NCBI GenBank assembly: GCA_949751835.1
Contig: CATKHK010000041.1
Coordinates: forward strand, 62,001 to 126,000
Direction: 5' to 3'
Length of the DNA stretch: 64,000 nucleotides
Source: Blepharisma japonicum
Lineage: Eukaryota; Ciliophora; Heterotrichea; Heterotrichida; Blepharismidae
Below, one piece after another: positions 22,753 through 34,052 of the stretch; the stretch's first letter is position 1, and every line of letters begins with the position of its first letter. The notes beneath the pieces are model-generated. The model was not told the origin of the DNA, did not search any database, and saw only the letters and a program-made list of their open reading frames with translations. The translations under genes and the position numbers were made by a program.

Positions 22753-25700
22753 ATGTCACTTGAAAATATTCCATTCATATTCTGGAACAAGAATAGCCAA
22801 GGCTTAATCCATAACATTACATGTGCCTCTATCAAGGATAAAAAAATTTGTACGGGATGTGATTCTGGTGAAATTTGTATATGAACTCAAATTCAAGATA
22901 AATTTCTCCCAAATGTGATCTGCACAATAGGAAAGGACATCGAGTGTCGCGCCCTCAGCTTTATTACCCCTTTGAATTCTGATTTAATTAGCTGCGATCT
23001 GTGCATTGCTTCTCTTCATGCTGACAGTATCATTAGATGCTGAGACATCAGAGATGGGCGATGCATAATTTCTTCAGAAAATGGGACACTGCCAAATTCT
23101 ACAAGGCTCGATATGATGATCACTATTCAGCAACGATTTTTGGCGATTTCTGGAGAAGTTGTGAATATTTTCTTAACTGACAGCTGGACGATGGAAATTT
23201 TGGCTACATATACGATGGATAACAAGGTACAATGGATTTCAAGCTGAAATCATTTGGGAAATGATTATCTTGTAGGGTCAGATTTAGGAGGAAAAATCGA
23301 ATTTTGAAAAATCCCAGATTTGAAAAATTTTGTGTATGGAAAAGACGATTTTCCAGGGTTTAAGCTTGATTCTGCCCATAAGGTCCATACTGATGAAATC
23401 CCAACATCATTTTGTTTTTCCCAGACTGATTCGATAATGGCTATTGCTCATGCGAAAAGCATACAATTTTTGCATGAAGACTGAATCTTTTCAAAAGCCC
23501 AAGAAAATGCGTATTTGGAGCTGGACAAGCCGATAATTTCAATTGGATTTTCTTATTATTATTTTTTTGTTCTATTGAATGATGGGGTTTTATTGAGATA
23601 TGAGTCTATGAATATTTTAAATGAAATAACAGAAGATGAATCGAGTATAAGTCGCTCAGGATCAAAAATCATGACTGTTTTGGTAAATGATGAATATAAC
23701 CTAAATAGCTTGGAAAGTGAAACCACATATGTAGATAGAAAATTTAATAATGCAGTTTTTTACAATGATTTTATCATTTCTTATAAGCATCAATCAATTA
23801 TAGTTTTGAATTTACTTGATTTTAAGCCTGATAAGATTACCAATACCATTTTTATGCAATTTTCACTAAAATCTATAGGCCATGAAAGCTATGCAGACAG
23901 TAGATTGCATCATTTATTCAAAGAAAACGAAATAATCACTGTTAGCACTGTAGCACTCACTGATAAATGGCCATTTTATTTAATTGGAACTTCTCTAGGG
24001 AATATTTATGTGTGCCCATTTCAGCCTAACCAACTTGTCTATACCTATTCCTATCATAAATCTCCTATAACCTGCATTTATTTAACAAAAAACAAGCTCG
24101 TTACTTGTGGAAAAGACAGCCTTATGTGTATATGGGAATTTTCAATAGAAAACCACGAAATTGAAGCCAAAAGTCCAGAAAAGCAAAACGAAGTATACCC
24201 AAAAACCCCGAGAATGTTTTTTAGGACACAAACAAATTACAACAACCAAAATAGTTCTATAATCCGTCCAGAAGTGAAGCAGAACCACCCTGAGCAAGTA
24301 ATCCCTATTCATACCTCTGCAGTCAAAAAAGTAATAGAAATTTCAATTTTAGGTGAAAATAACAGCCATTCTATTTTGGATTATTGGAAGAGGATTATTT
24401 TATCACAATGCAAAGATGGATCTGTTTTGCTGATTTCTCTTATAACAAATAATATTCTTTGCTATTTTCAGCCCCTTCAGTCAAATGTAGTTGAAGCTCA
24501 TTTATTATTAGCCCAAAATTACTTATTTATTATATGCGACAACCAGAAACTCTATATTTTTGATACCGCAATTCAAGCTTTAGAAAGAGCTATCCCTATG
24601 GACCAAATCCATATTATCCTAAACAAAGAAATAGAGACTCCTTTGTCTCCAGTCAAGGAAAAAGAAAAAGAAGTCTCCTCATATATCCACAAACTCTTAT
24701 GAAACCATATAAAATTTCAATGTGAAGAAGGCTATAAAGCCCCTATTACAGTTGACCAAATTTCTATTGGTGGATCTGAATTTTTGCTTCTTCATGCTAA
24801 TGTTTCGAGCGCCATAAAGCGGATTAATGAAAATTCCTTAAGATTGTCTGAGGCTGAATACTTATTAGGGCTAATAACATGCTGAAAAGCTGAGTGTAAA
24901 GGCCATACTTCGCTTAAAGAGTATTTAAAAAAATATTTAAGTTTTGAAGAACCTTTGGTCTCTTGTCATATCGGTGTAAGAGGCTACAATAAATGCTATT
25001 CCTTTATGCTTCCTATATGTAGTGATAAATATGAAATTTCTGGCTATTTAACTAGCTGCCTATTAGGCTCCAGCTTGGCTTTTGCGTATGCATTTCAACG
25101 GAAAGATGGCTCAACCCGCAGAAAGCTGAAGCAATTCATGAATTCCCATCTATCCTTCCACGAAAACTACAAGCCACCTGATATCTCTGCTTTAGTGATT
25201 CAATATTTAAACGGAAACTTAGCAAGCGGTTTCTTAATTAAACAAGTTTTACCTTACCTAGAAAACAGAAAAAAAACGAATTTAGTGAAATCCTGTATTT
25301 TTTTATTAGAAAATAAAGCAGAAACAGAAAGCAAAAATGTGTCATTTATTGAAGCTTTATATGTATCAATTTTAGGGTTGTTTTGTAATGAAAATAGAGA
25401 TTTAAATGCGAAAGTGGTGCAGAATATTTTGAATTCGTTAAGAAATATGACGAAAACTGGGATATCACATTATGTTGCGATTGCTTCAAAAATAATTGGT
25501 AATGGGATTGGAGCTTGGAGACAATGTCTGAATGCAGAGCAGATCATGGACATTTGTAGAGAATTTTTAAGAGATGCAGGGAGTAATGATGCTGTTTATA
25601 AGAAAATTTTGTATAGAGGAGTCACTAAGATTGCAAGCCATGATTTTATGCTTTACTTGAGATTTTTGTCACATGATCTGGAAAATATGGAGGCTGATAA

Positions 25701-26283
25701 AAAATACCCAAAAACTTGCCTGTCCTCACTAAAGCAGCTTATAAATAGAAAATACGAAGAATTTCCCCGCTTCTTGCCTGATATCATTGAAGTTATCCTA
25801 AAAACTCTTAACCCCCACAACCCAATTCTAAGGAAAAATTGTTTAGAAAAAGCTAGCACCCTCCTAAAAAAACTTGTTCACAAGCTTCCAATGGTCGCTT
25901 TTAGCCAAGTAACCCAGCGTCTTGCTATAGGCACTCTTGATAAATTTATCGTTATTTATGACTTAAAAACTGCGTCTCAATGAAAAATTCTTGAAGGCCA
26001 CGAAGATGCTGTCTGTGCTATTGACTTCGACATAAAAGGCCATAAAATCGCTTCTTATTGTGCTATTGGCTGCACACTACGTATATTTAAGATAGAAAAA
26101 GGATTTTTCCAAGATATTTTATCATCGTCATCAAAACCGTCAAAAACTTTACCGTTGCCTAAGGTGATTAATTCTGCACAAAATTATAAGGAATTTTTAA
26201 ATATAGTGAAAATCGACTGGACGGTGACTGGTGATATAAGTCTTCGCAGAGAAGATGGGCAAACTTATGAAATTTCAGTATAA
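22753..26283 (+). CDS. WDR7 / rabconnectin-3-beta-like WD40 protein
   Basis: One continuous frame of 1176 residues when TGA is Trp (at least eight internal TGAs, several as the Trp closing a WD repeat, such as EICIW and IRCWD). N-terminal WD40 repeats (~1-480) are followed by a helical-repeat middle (~650-1020) and a short C-terminal WD40 pair. The C-terminus (RLAIGTLDKFIVIYDLKTAS ... VKIDWTVTGDISLRREDGQT) matches the distinctive end of WDR7. With DMXL1/2, WDR7 forms rabconnectin-3, which promotes V-ATPase assembly on endosomal and secretory membranes. Shorter than the ~1490 residues of the animal protein. Convergent with the PP2C gene, 6 bp apart. Confidence 0.82.
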
Positions 26284-26289
26284 TTTTTT

Positions 26290-27618
26290 TTAATTTTTAT
26301 TAGGAATGTTTAAAAACACACAAACTGCTGTGATATCATCAATTACTTCTTCTTCAGTCACCCATCTATCATGGGCAAATTTCGCTAAGGCTTCACATAC
26401 ACCTTTGCTGTCGTTAATTCTCCAATAAGGGACAGCAGTTTTTACTATATCTTCATTTGAAATAAATTCAAAAACCCCATCACTTCCTAAAATTATGAAC
26501 TTGTCTTCAGGAGTCATTTGAAATTCTAAAATTTCTGGCTCACATATAACTCCTACAGAGGCTGCTACTGCATCTCCTAGTGATCTTGACATTGCAAGAC
26601 CTGGTAAATCTTGATTTCTTAGTCATACTCTTGCTGGGCCTAATGGATTTCCGTTTTCATCTTGGTAACTTTCTACTCTTCCGCCCCATTGGAAAATTCT
26701 TGCCGATTCATCTTTTTCGTCTGGTTTATGGTCTCTTGATAATACAATAGACATCCAATGCCTTCCACTCGTTGTCGTATTTCCTGTATCATTAACTTGC
26801 CTTGCAATCAGCGCTCTCGAGTCTCCCACATTTGCACAATACAAAACACTCCCTTTAATCAATACAAAAATCATCGTGGTTCCGCTAAAACTGACGTCCA
26901 CATTAATTCTTTTCAATTCTTCATTAACTTCTAACACAGATTTTTCTATAACTTTTTTAGGATCACTATAAATTTCAGGGTGTTTTGCCAACATTTCTGG
27001 CAGTCTTTTTTTTACATACCCAGAAACCTCTCCTCCAAACATCCCATGCCCATCACAGACACCAAATAAATGCAAATCATTGTAACCTGCTACACAAGGA
27101 TGCTCAAAAAAGCTGTCTTGGTTGACTTTTCCAGGATTTCCTGGAATAAACCCTTTTTGAGTTTCATGAGAAAAAGAAGAGATTATGGCGAGGTTTTGTC
27201 TTATAGTACTCCCAAGCGAAAATTTTCGTAGGTGAGCTGCGTCAGGTTCAGGCTTTCTTCAGGTGTTTTGAGAAACTGGCTTGTCTGCAAGAGATGTAGC
27301 TCGCCTATGGCGAGCTGATTTTATGGTATGTCGGTTTGAGCTTTTAGGGGTCGCGATTTTGGCAGTAGGAAGCCCTGTGTGCTCTGAAAGAGGCTTGATT
27401 GGCTTATTTAGAGGGCTTTCTTTGAAAAACTGAGGAATTTTGCTTTGACCTGAATAAGAATTGGATGGACGGTGCTTAGATTTTGTAGGGATAATAGTGG
27501 TCTTTAAACCTAAAGGTTTTTCAAAGGTAGGCTCTTTGGTAGCTTTAACGGTAGGACGAGCGTTTGAGGTCACAGGCCTGGTGCTGAGTTTACGAATTAC
27601 AGTGCCAATTGAGGCCAT
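26290..27618 (-). CDS. PP2C-family Ser/Thr protein phosphatase (PPM)
   Basis: 442 residues. A basic Pro/Ser/Thr-rich N-terminal extension of ~130 residues precedes the PPM domain. Signature motifs in order: GKVNQDSFF, VCDGHGMFG (metal Asp), SFSGTTMIFV, NVGDSRALIA, LSRDHKPD, RVWLRNQDLPGLAMSRSLGD (Trp from TGA), ILGSDGVFE and DDITAVCV. All metal-binding aspartates are present, so the enzyme should be active (Mn/Mg-dependent dephosphorylation). The ATG at 27618 (MASIGTVIRKLS) is the first in frame. It ends 6 bp from the convergent WDR7-like gene. Confidence 0.93.
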
Positions 27619-28219
27619 GTTATGGAATAGTTAGCAGTTAAGTTAAATTGGAATTTAAAGAGAGATTTTTCGAAGTAAATTTTGCGGGGATAATGAAAGC
27701 TGATAAATGATCATAAGAAAGTGAGATTTAATTTAAAAAATAAAAGTGTAACTGCAAGGACTAGATGAATGATTTAGACTGATATTTTCTAAGTGTAAGA
27801 ATATGGGTGGAGATACCATGAGAAAAAGGAAAATAACGATATTTTTAAAATAAGAAGATAGTATGCAATGTTTATTAACTCTCTACTTGGCTAGAGAGAT
27901 AGTCATAAAAAGATCTTATTTTTGAGAAAATGATTAATCTTGGATAGCCAGTCTGTTATTTTTGGGCTCTAGCTAAAATTAGAGATTATCTTGATTTGAG
28001 ATATAGCTGACTGTACCTTTTAACTCTATATCAGGATGAAAATTCTCATGCCATGCTATGAGAAAAGTCTCTACTACAAAAAATTAATGCAAATTTATAT
28101 TTCATATAAATGTAGTAATTCGATACATAATCATGATTATAATAGATTTTTTACTATAAACTTGAATATTTTAAAATCAGAAATGGAAACTGATTGCAAA
28201 GGCTATGATGAGCGATAAA
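27619..28219. other. intergenic region before the LINE
   Basis: 600 bp of AT-rich sequence, presumably including the PP2C promoter. A 60-codon ORF at 28036-28218 has no recognisable homology; it may be LINE 5' sequence or chance. Confidence 0.35.
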
Positions 28220-29626
28220 GAAAGCATATGATCATTATGAAAGGAGAACAGCAGGAACCGATTAAAATTAATAAAGGCATGAGGCAGGGGGGATGTTCGT
28301 CGCCTGTATGCTTTAATTTCATTAAAAATGAACTATCCTGGAGAATAGAAGAGCTGGGACTGGGGATTCAACTGGACAATTGCCTTAAAATTGGGATAAT
28401 ACTTTATGCTGACGATATAGTGGTTGTAGCAGAAAGTCCGCAGGTGTTGAGAGAGCTAGTAGGTTGGCAGAATAATGAGCTAAAGAGTATAGAATTGAAA
28501 TTAATCAAGAAAAATCAGAAATTATAACATTTGGCAGATCTAATCAGCATTTGAACATAAAGATTGGTGGGAATTTGCTAAGAGAAGTAAAGTCTTATAA
28601 ATATCTGGGTTATGTGTTGGGGAAGTGAATAAAAAGCAATGGCCATCTAGAAGAATGATAAAGAAAACGAAGACAGCGATGCATGCAACTTTGGGAAGGT
28701 TACAATCTTTGAAGAACTTGCAGATGCAAAAAAAGTTGGCAATTTTGAGAGCATGCATTAACTCAGTGAGTCTATATGGATTGGAATCTACAGGAAGCAC
28801 AATGGGAGCTGAAGATTTGCTTGAGAAATTAGAAATAATTCAGAGAAAGTGGATCAGATGACCTGTGACGGCTCCTCAAGGAGTGGCAAACGAAACTCTC
28901 TCTATGGACAGTGGCGTTATGAGCATAGAGAAGCAATTAGCTTTGAGAGTGCTTAATTACTGTCTAAAACTTGAAAGAGAACTCAGTAAGGGAACAGTGA
29001 TGCGTGGAGTATATGAACTGAATATGAAGATGGAACTGTCTTGGGCAAAAATTGGTGCAAAATGATCGAATGTGGTGAGGTTTGATAAACTGAGAATCTG
29101 AGAACAAAAGTAAACTATGAGAATTATTAAGGACAGGCTGATGACACACGCCTGAAACATGTGCATGATGAGAATTGAAGGAGAAGTTCAAGCAAAAACA
29201 AGGCTATTTATGACACTTAATGAAAGAAATGGATACACTTATTTTAACTCTCATAGGAGGCAAGTAATTGCTTACATATTCAGGCTCAGGGCTGGCTTTA
29301 CCATAAAGACTGAATCACATAATATAAGGCATTTGGGACAAAATAACATATGTAAGGGGTGTGGATGAATAAAAGAAGATGAAACTCATTATCTTGATGA
29401 TTGTTATTTATATGATACTTATAGAGTGGAGTTATTACGAGATTTGCAAAAGTGTGGAGTGCTAGAAGAAATTATTTATGAAAAATTTAAAGCGCATGAA
29501 ATTACACTCTATTCGCAGAAATTTGTATAATGGATTGAAGGAATTCATGAAGAAAAAGCATTAGATGTTGATAACAAGATAAAGAAATTTGTTTATGCGG
29601 TGATGAAGGTGAGAGAGAATAAATAA
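28220..29626 (+). mobile_element. 5'-truncated, degraded LINE (non-LTR retrotransposon)
   Basis: The reverse transcriptase core is recognisable: INKGMRQGGCSSPVCFNFI (motif B; usual GVRQGCPLSP) and IILYADDIVV (catalytic YADD). In a shifted frame the thumb follows (EINQEKSEIITFGRS, SYKYLGYVL). Then comes LQSLKNLQMQKKLAILRACI, a C-terminal region with a zinc-knuckle-like CKGCGW...ETHYLDDC (CX2C...HX4C, ~29351-29408), and a final stop at 29626. At least one frameshift (~28500) and two in-frame TAA stops (~29113 and ~29528) disable it. The fingers, endonuclease and any ORF1 are missing. TGA must be Trp, so it lived long in this code. Confidence 0.85.
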
Positions 29627-30239
29627 ATTTTAAAATCAGAAATAATTTTAAAATAAAAAACTGATTCGCGAAAATATAAAATTACTTGCCATAGGGAAGT
29701 AAGCAAAATTTTATTTGGGATTAGCTTTGTATTACTATTTTTAAATTATTGAAATTTTTATAAGGTAGAAGTGCACCTGACATAATTGAATTTATATAAA
29801 AATCAAAAAATTTTAATAGCTATTTTTAAATTTTACTAATTGATAATAAGATGCTATTTATATAAAGTTTCATTTTTATATTAAAAAAATTATGATTGCT
29901 TCAGCTCTTAAAAGTGAAAAAGAATTTTTTGTCTCACTCCTAAAGGAGTATTTTTTTAAAATTTGATTTCTTAAATGAGAGAAACACAAGAGGAATCCTA
30001 GATGCATATAATACCAGTTTATTATTTTTAAGTTAATCACCATTATATTAATAAGTATCTAATATTGAATTTCATTTTTTTTTTCAGTTTTCAGAGATTA
30101 AATATCTATAATAATCATAATAAAAAATATTAAAATAGATTAATAAAGATCACTGGCAAATTCCAACCAAAATGTAAATATATAATTCTTAAAGCTTCGC
30201 TTACTAAGTAATTCTTTAATTAATTAGCTCGACTCTCTT
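29627..30239. other. intergenic; part of a small duplicated block
   Basis: AT-rich. 29690-30180 is related to 31180-31560, the 3' flank of the paralogous MGC gene (for example the shared 'tgacataattg' and 'aattgataataaga' stretches), so flank and gene were duplicated together. There is no gene of its own. Confidence 0.5.
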
Positions 30240-30575
30240 CTAATTTTTCACTGCTTTTTGTAAGGTGCTTCTGCTTTTATTTTACTTAAGAAAATTGAAA
30301 CCTATGGAGTCCACCCTTCGAGCTCCTATTATTGGAGAATTTGCTTGAGATTCTTCTAAATTCGAGTTCAATTCTTCAACCACAAAAAGCTGATCGGTCG
30401 AAGGCGTTATCTGCTCAATTTTTTTAGGATTATGATCAAAGCCAATAACTACTGGGGATTCATCATTTTCAATAATAACTGTAGGCGTTTTAATTAGCCT
30501 TGAAGGTAACTCATCGTAAGTTTCTTCATGCTGACTTATAGCTATACTTTTGTTTTTGCTACAAACACATCCCAT
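30240..30575 (-). CDS. small dually lipidated-type protein 1 (MGC start), 15-nt intron
   Basis: Starts MGCVCSKNKSI: Gly2 for N-myristoylation with Cys3 and Cys5 for palmitoylation, a typical membrane anchor. The frame would stop at 30282, but removing a 15-nt GT...AG segment (30271-30285 on the minus strand) extends it by STLQKAVKN, matching KEIPKKLV at the same place in the paralogue. 106 residues after splicing. Conserved core blocks are TPTVIIENDESPVVI and VEELNSNLEES. No known domain. Probably a membrane-attached, unstructured adaptor; function unknown. Confidence 0.72.
30271..30285 (-). other. 15-nt intron (predicted)
   Basis: On the minus strand GTAAAATAAAAGCAG. Removing it eliminates an in-frame TAA and continues homology with the paralogue at 31570-31932, which has no intron here. 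Moderately sure, because the gain is only nine residues. Confidence 0.6.
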
Positions 30576-31569
30576 TGGAAAATAATATTTGAAGCATTTA
30601 TAGCTTAGTAAGAAGTCTATACTTTAAAATTAAGGCTTATAATCTCTATTGCATTTAATTCAATAGAGAGTAAAGGAAAAGACAAGAATTTATTTAATAA
30701 ATCTACTTTGGAAGAGTATGCTATGCTTCTAAAAATTATATATAATGCAAGCTAAAATTATTAACTTAGTAATAAAGATTCTAATTAGATTAATCAAAAT
30801 CCATACAACCAGTCTCTAAAGGAAAATTATTAGCCAACTCTTCCCATCTGTGAAGAGCAAAACTATTGAAAAAAACTTATCTAGAAAGCCAATGAAATAG
30901 ATTTTTTCGATATGTCATCATTTTTGACTATAATGATTATTTAAATAATTTAATTTATTCAGGCTGATCTTCTATTTTAACCAAAACGAAAAACCCACTA
31001 GCAATGCATATTTGGCCACTTTTGGGGTATTTGCATACATGCATAATTCATATTATGTGCAGTTTAAAGGTGGAATATTTGAGCAATAACTTTTAAGAAT
31101 AATAGAAATAAAATCTCACTATAATAGTTATCATATAAAATGCTAGATTAGAAAGCGATATATATCTACCCAAAAATGCTATTATATCGTAATTTTATTT
31201 AATGAAATTTTGTTAAAAATAAAGCACTATATTGCAATTCTTAAACTATTTAAGTTTTTATTAAATAGAAATATATTTGACATAATTGTTTTTGATATAA
31301 AATCAAGTTCATTAGCTATTTTATATTTTATTAATTGATAATAAGATCTTATATAAAGTTTTATTTTTCATGAATTTTCTGCATCTTTAGTAATTACCAT
31401 TATATTAATTAAGTATTCTAATGTGAATTCCTTTTTATTGGGCTCTAAGCTGGTGAAATATTTATAATAATAAATATTAAAACTGGATTAATAAAAATCA
31501 TTGGTAAAATTTCTATCCAAAAATATTAAATATATAACTCTATTAACTTTTCACTTACAGATTAACTAT
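30576..31569. other. AT-rich intergenic region
   Basis: About 1 kb between the two MGC paralogues. The right part (31180-31560) is the duplicated 3' flank. The rest carries no ORF or motif I would support; it should include the promoter of the 30240 gene. Confidence 0.45.
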
Positions 31570-31932
31570 TTAATTGATTAGCCTGAATTCCTCCATAATT
31601 TCTCCACTATTTTCTTCGGTTACTAGTTTTTTTGGAATTTCCTTAAGAAAATTGAAATCTGTTGAGCCCACCCTTTGAATTCCATGTATTGGAGAGTGAG
31701 CGGGTGATTCTTCTAAATTTGAGTTCATCTCTTCTACAGCAAATAGCTGATTTGATGAAGGGCTTGCTTGATGGCCTTTTTTTATTTCAAACTCAAACAT
31801 AATTACTATTGGAGATTCATCATTTTGAATGATAACTGTAGGCGTTCTAACTCGTCTAATAGGTGGTTCATCATTTGTTTCTTCTTGTTGACTTATAATT
31901 ATGCTTTTGTTTTTGGTGCAAATACAACCCAT
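31570..31932 (-). CDS. small dually lipidated-type protein 2 (MGC start)
   Basis: 120 residues from the ATG at 31932 (an upstream in-frame ATG at 31980 exists, but the MGC start aligns with the paralogue and creates the lipidation signal MGCICTKNKSI). It shares TPTVIIQNDESPIVI, NQLFAVEEMNSNLEESPAHS and FNFLK with protein 1, and has a longer acidic C-terminus. Tandem duplicate in the same orientation. Likely membrane-anchored through Gly2 and Cys3/Cys5; role unknown. Confidence 0.8.
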   Translation of the reverse strand: MGCICTKNKSIIISQQEETNDEPPIRRVRTPTVIIQNDESPIVIMFEFEIKKGHQASPSSNQLFAVEEMNSNLEESPAHSPIHGIQRVGSTDFNFLKEIPKKLVTEENSGEIMEEFRLIN

Positions 31933-32183
31933 CGGAAAAATTAATATTCGATATTCATAGTTAAAAACTTTATTTTTCAAATAAAGCTTAAAATGCTTGC
32001 TAATTGTATATGTCCCATTTAATTATATTTAATTATTTGCTACTAAATTTGACTTGAACTTTATTACTGTGATATAACTATAAAATGGCATTAAAAAATT
32101 TCATTGCTAAATAATAAAATTATTAAAAATTTTGTTTCTGATTTACAGCTTATTTTCATTCTAAATTCTTTATTATACGTTTT
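31933..32183. other. intergenic region before the duplication
   Basis: AT-rich spacer, promoter side of the 31570 gene. No gene seen. Confidence 0.4.
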
Positions 32184-33297
32184 TTAGCATTAAATTTAAG
32201 TAAAAAGACTAAAATGGGTATTCTTTTGTCTGATTGCTTATTATTTCTTATAGCTATTGCCCTTGGATACATCAATAATAAAATACTGAAAATAAGGTTA
32301 GGTTAGATATGCTACTTCTGTAGTAAAGGATTCAAGGAATTTTAATATTACTTGATTAAAGCTCTGCTTAAAATAAGCTTCTATACAATACCATACACAA
32401 TAAATCTTTGCTACCAGACTCAAGTATTTAAAGATATAAAGTTTTTTCTAAGATGCCTATTTAAAGTAAAGAATTTTGATAAGAAAAAAGTTTAATAAGA
32501 AATTATCATAACAACCTTTATCTGATCAATTTATACCAGGCTCATGGCCTATAAAATATTAATTTTTAATTCTATTTATATTTAAATTTTTCTTCTAATC
32601 TCTCATAATTTTTCACGCCAATTTGATTCAAGCACTACTAGCTATAAAGGCAGATATAGCCCTTATTTCCTCATATTTCTATTGTATGCTTTTATTTCAC
32701 TATTTTTTTCTTTTAGTCTATCTTCCTGCTACACTTTTCGATTCTTTTATATTTTATTCAACTGTTTTTGCATGCCTTATCAATTTGATAATTTTTGCAT
32801 TTTTGTTTAATTAAAGCTCTTCTTTGTGACAAAATATTGAATATATTACATATTTGAAAATTGTAGAATCATGATAAATCATTATCAATTAAATTTTAAA
32901 AGCCAATAAATCAATTATAATTAATAAATGGAGGAAACAAAGCTTAATACACCCCTCAATTCTACTGCAAATCACAGCTATGTTATTAATACTTCAAACC
33001 TACTTCCAGAAGATATGGGTCAGATTCAAGAACCCGAAGTGGTAGCTAGCCCTCGGGTTTCAGAGTTGTCTTCATTAGATAATGCAACTTCATATGTACC
33101 CTTTTTTTCTGAAGATGAAGAAGAAGAAAAAAACCACAAGTATGCTAGTTATGATTGAGAAAATATTATTTTTGATGAAGAAGTATATGCTACTACGGAG
33201 AGCTCTACAGCTGATAGTCAAACCCTAAGTGAAGCCGAATCAAAAAGTCCACAATATGATGAAAAAATTTCTAAGCAAGCACTAGAAGAAAATACGG
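32184..33297. repeat. tandem partial duplication, copy 1 (promoter plus 5' gene)
   Basis: About 1.11 kb that recurs from 33298 onward. 32184-32880 matches 33298-34010 almost base for base, as do two internal coding blocks. The junction at ~33297 joins codon ~121 of the truncated gene directly to the repeat start, at a short shared TACG-type microhomology. Confidence 0.9.
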
Positions 33298-33320
33298 TTT
33301 TTAGCATTAAATTTAAGTAA
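32928..33320 (+). CDS. truncated paralogue of the RING-type gene (N-terminal part only)
   Basis: 130 residues (one TGA as Trp). It matches the N-terminal disordered region of the gene at 34053 but ends at the duplication junction: the last eight codons (TVFSIKFK) come from the start of the copied promoter region. All zinc-binding cysteines are absent. The blocks LPEDMGQIQEPEVVASPRVS...NATSYV and ESSTADSQTLSEAESKSPQY are identical to the full gene at DNA level, while the parts between differ. It may be translated, but is more likely a duplication by-product. Confidence 0.6.
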
Positions 33321-34052
33321 AAAGACTAAAATGGGTATTCTTTTGTCTGATTGCTGATTATTTCTTATAGCTATTGCCCTTGGATACATCAATAATAAAA
33401 TACTGAAAATAAGGTTAGGTTAGATATGCTACTTCTGTAACAAAGGATTCAAGGAATTTTAATATTACTTGATTAAAGCTCTGCTTAAAATAAGCTTCTA
33501 TACAATACCATACACAATAAATCTTTGCTACCAGACTCAAGTATTTAAAGATATAAAGTTTTTTCTAAGATGCCTATTTAAAGTAAAGAATTTTGATAAG
33601 AAAAAAGTTTAATAAGAAATTATCATAACAACCTTTATCTGATCAATTTATACCAGGCTCATGGCCTATAAAATATTAATTTTTAATTCTATTTATATTT
33701 AAATTTTTCTTCTAATCTCTCATAATTTTTCACGCCAATTTGATTCAAGCACTACTAGCTATAAAGGCAGATATAGCCCTTATTTCCTCATATTTCTATT
33801 GTATGCTTTTATTTCACTATTTGTTTCTTTTAGTCTATCTTCCTGCTACACTTTTCGATTCTTTTATATTTTATTCAACTGTTTTTGCATGCCTTCATTA
33901 ATTTGATAATTTTTGCATTTTTGTTTAATAAAGCTCTTCTTTGTGATAATATATTGAATAATATTTATATTACATATTTGCATTATTGCAGAATTGTGAT
34001 AAATCATTATCAATTAAATCTTAAAAGCCAATAAATCAATAATAATTAATAA
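33298..34052. promoter_or_regulatory. duplicated 5' flank of the RING-type gene
   Basis: 755 bp before the ATG at 34053, nearly identical to 32184-32927. In copy 1 it contains a 63-codon hydrophobic ORF (32623-32814) that is frame-broken here by a 1-nt indel, so it is probably not a gene. Presumably promoter sequence for both copies. Confidence 0.5.

Noticed and set aside
28036-28218. 60-codon ORF as extension of the LINE
   Set aside because: Reads into the reverse transcriptase frame only through a TAA and shows no finger-domain motifs; left as unassigned.
32623-32814. 63-codon hydrophobic ORF
   Set aside because: The near-identical second copy (around 33740-33930) has a 1-nt indel that breaks it, and the start codon is not ATG; it is likely promoter sequence.
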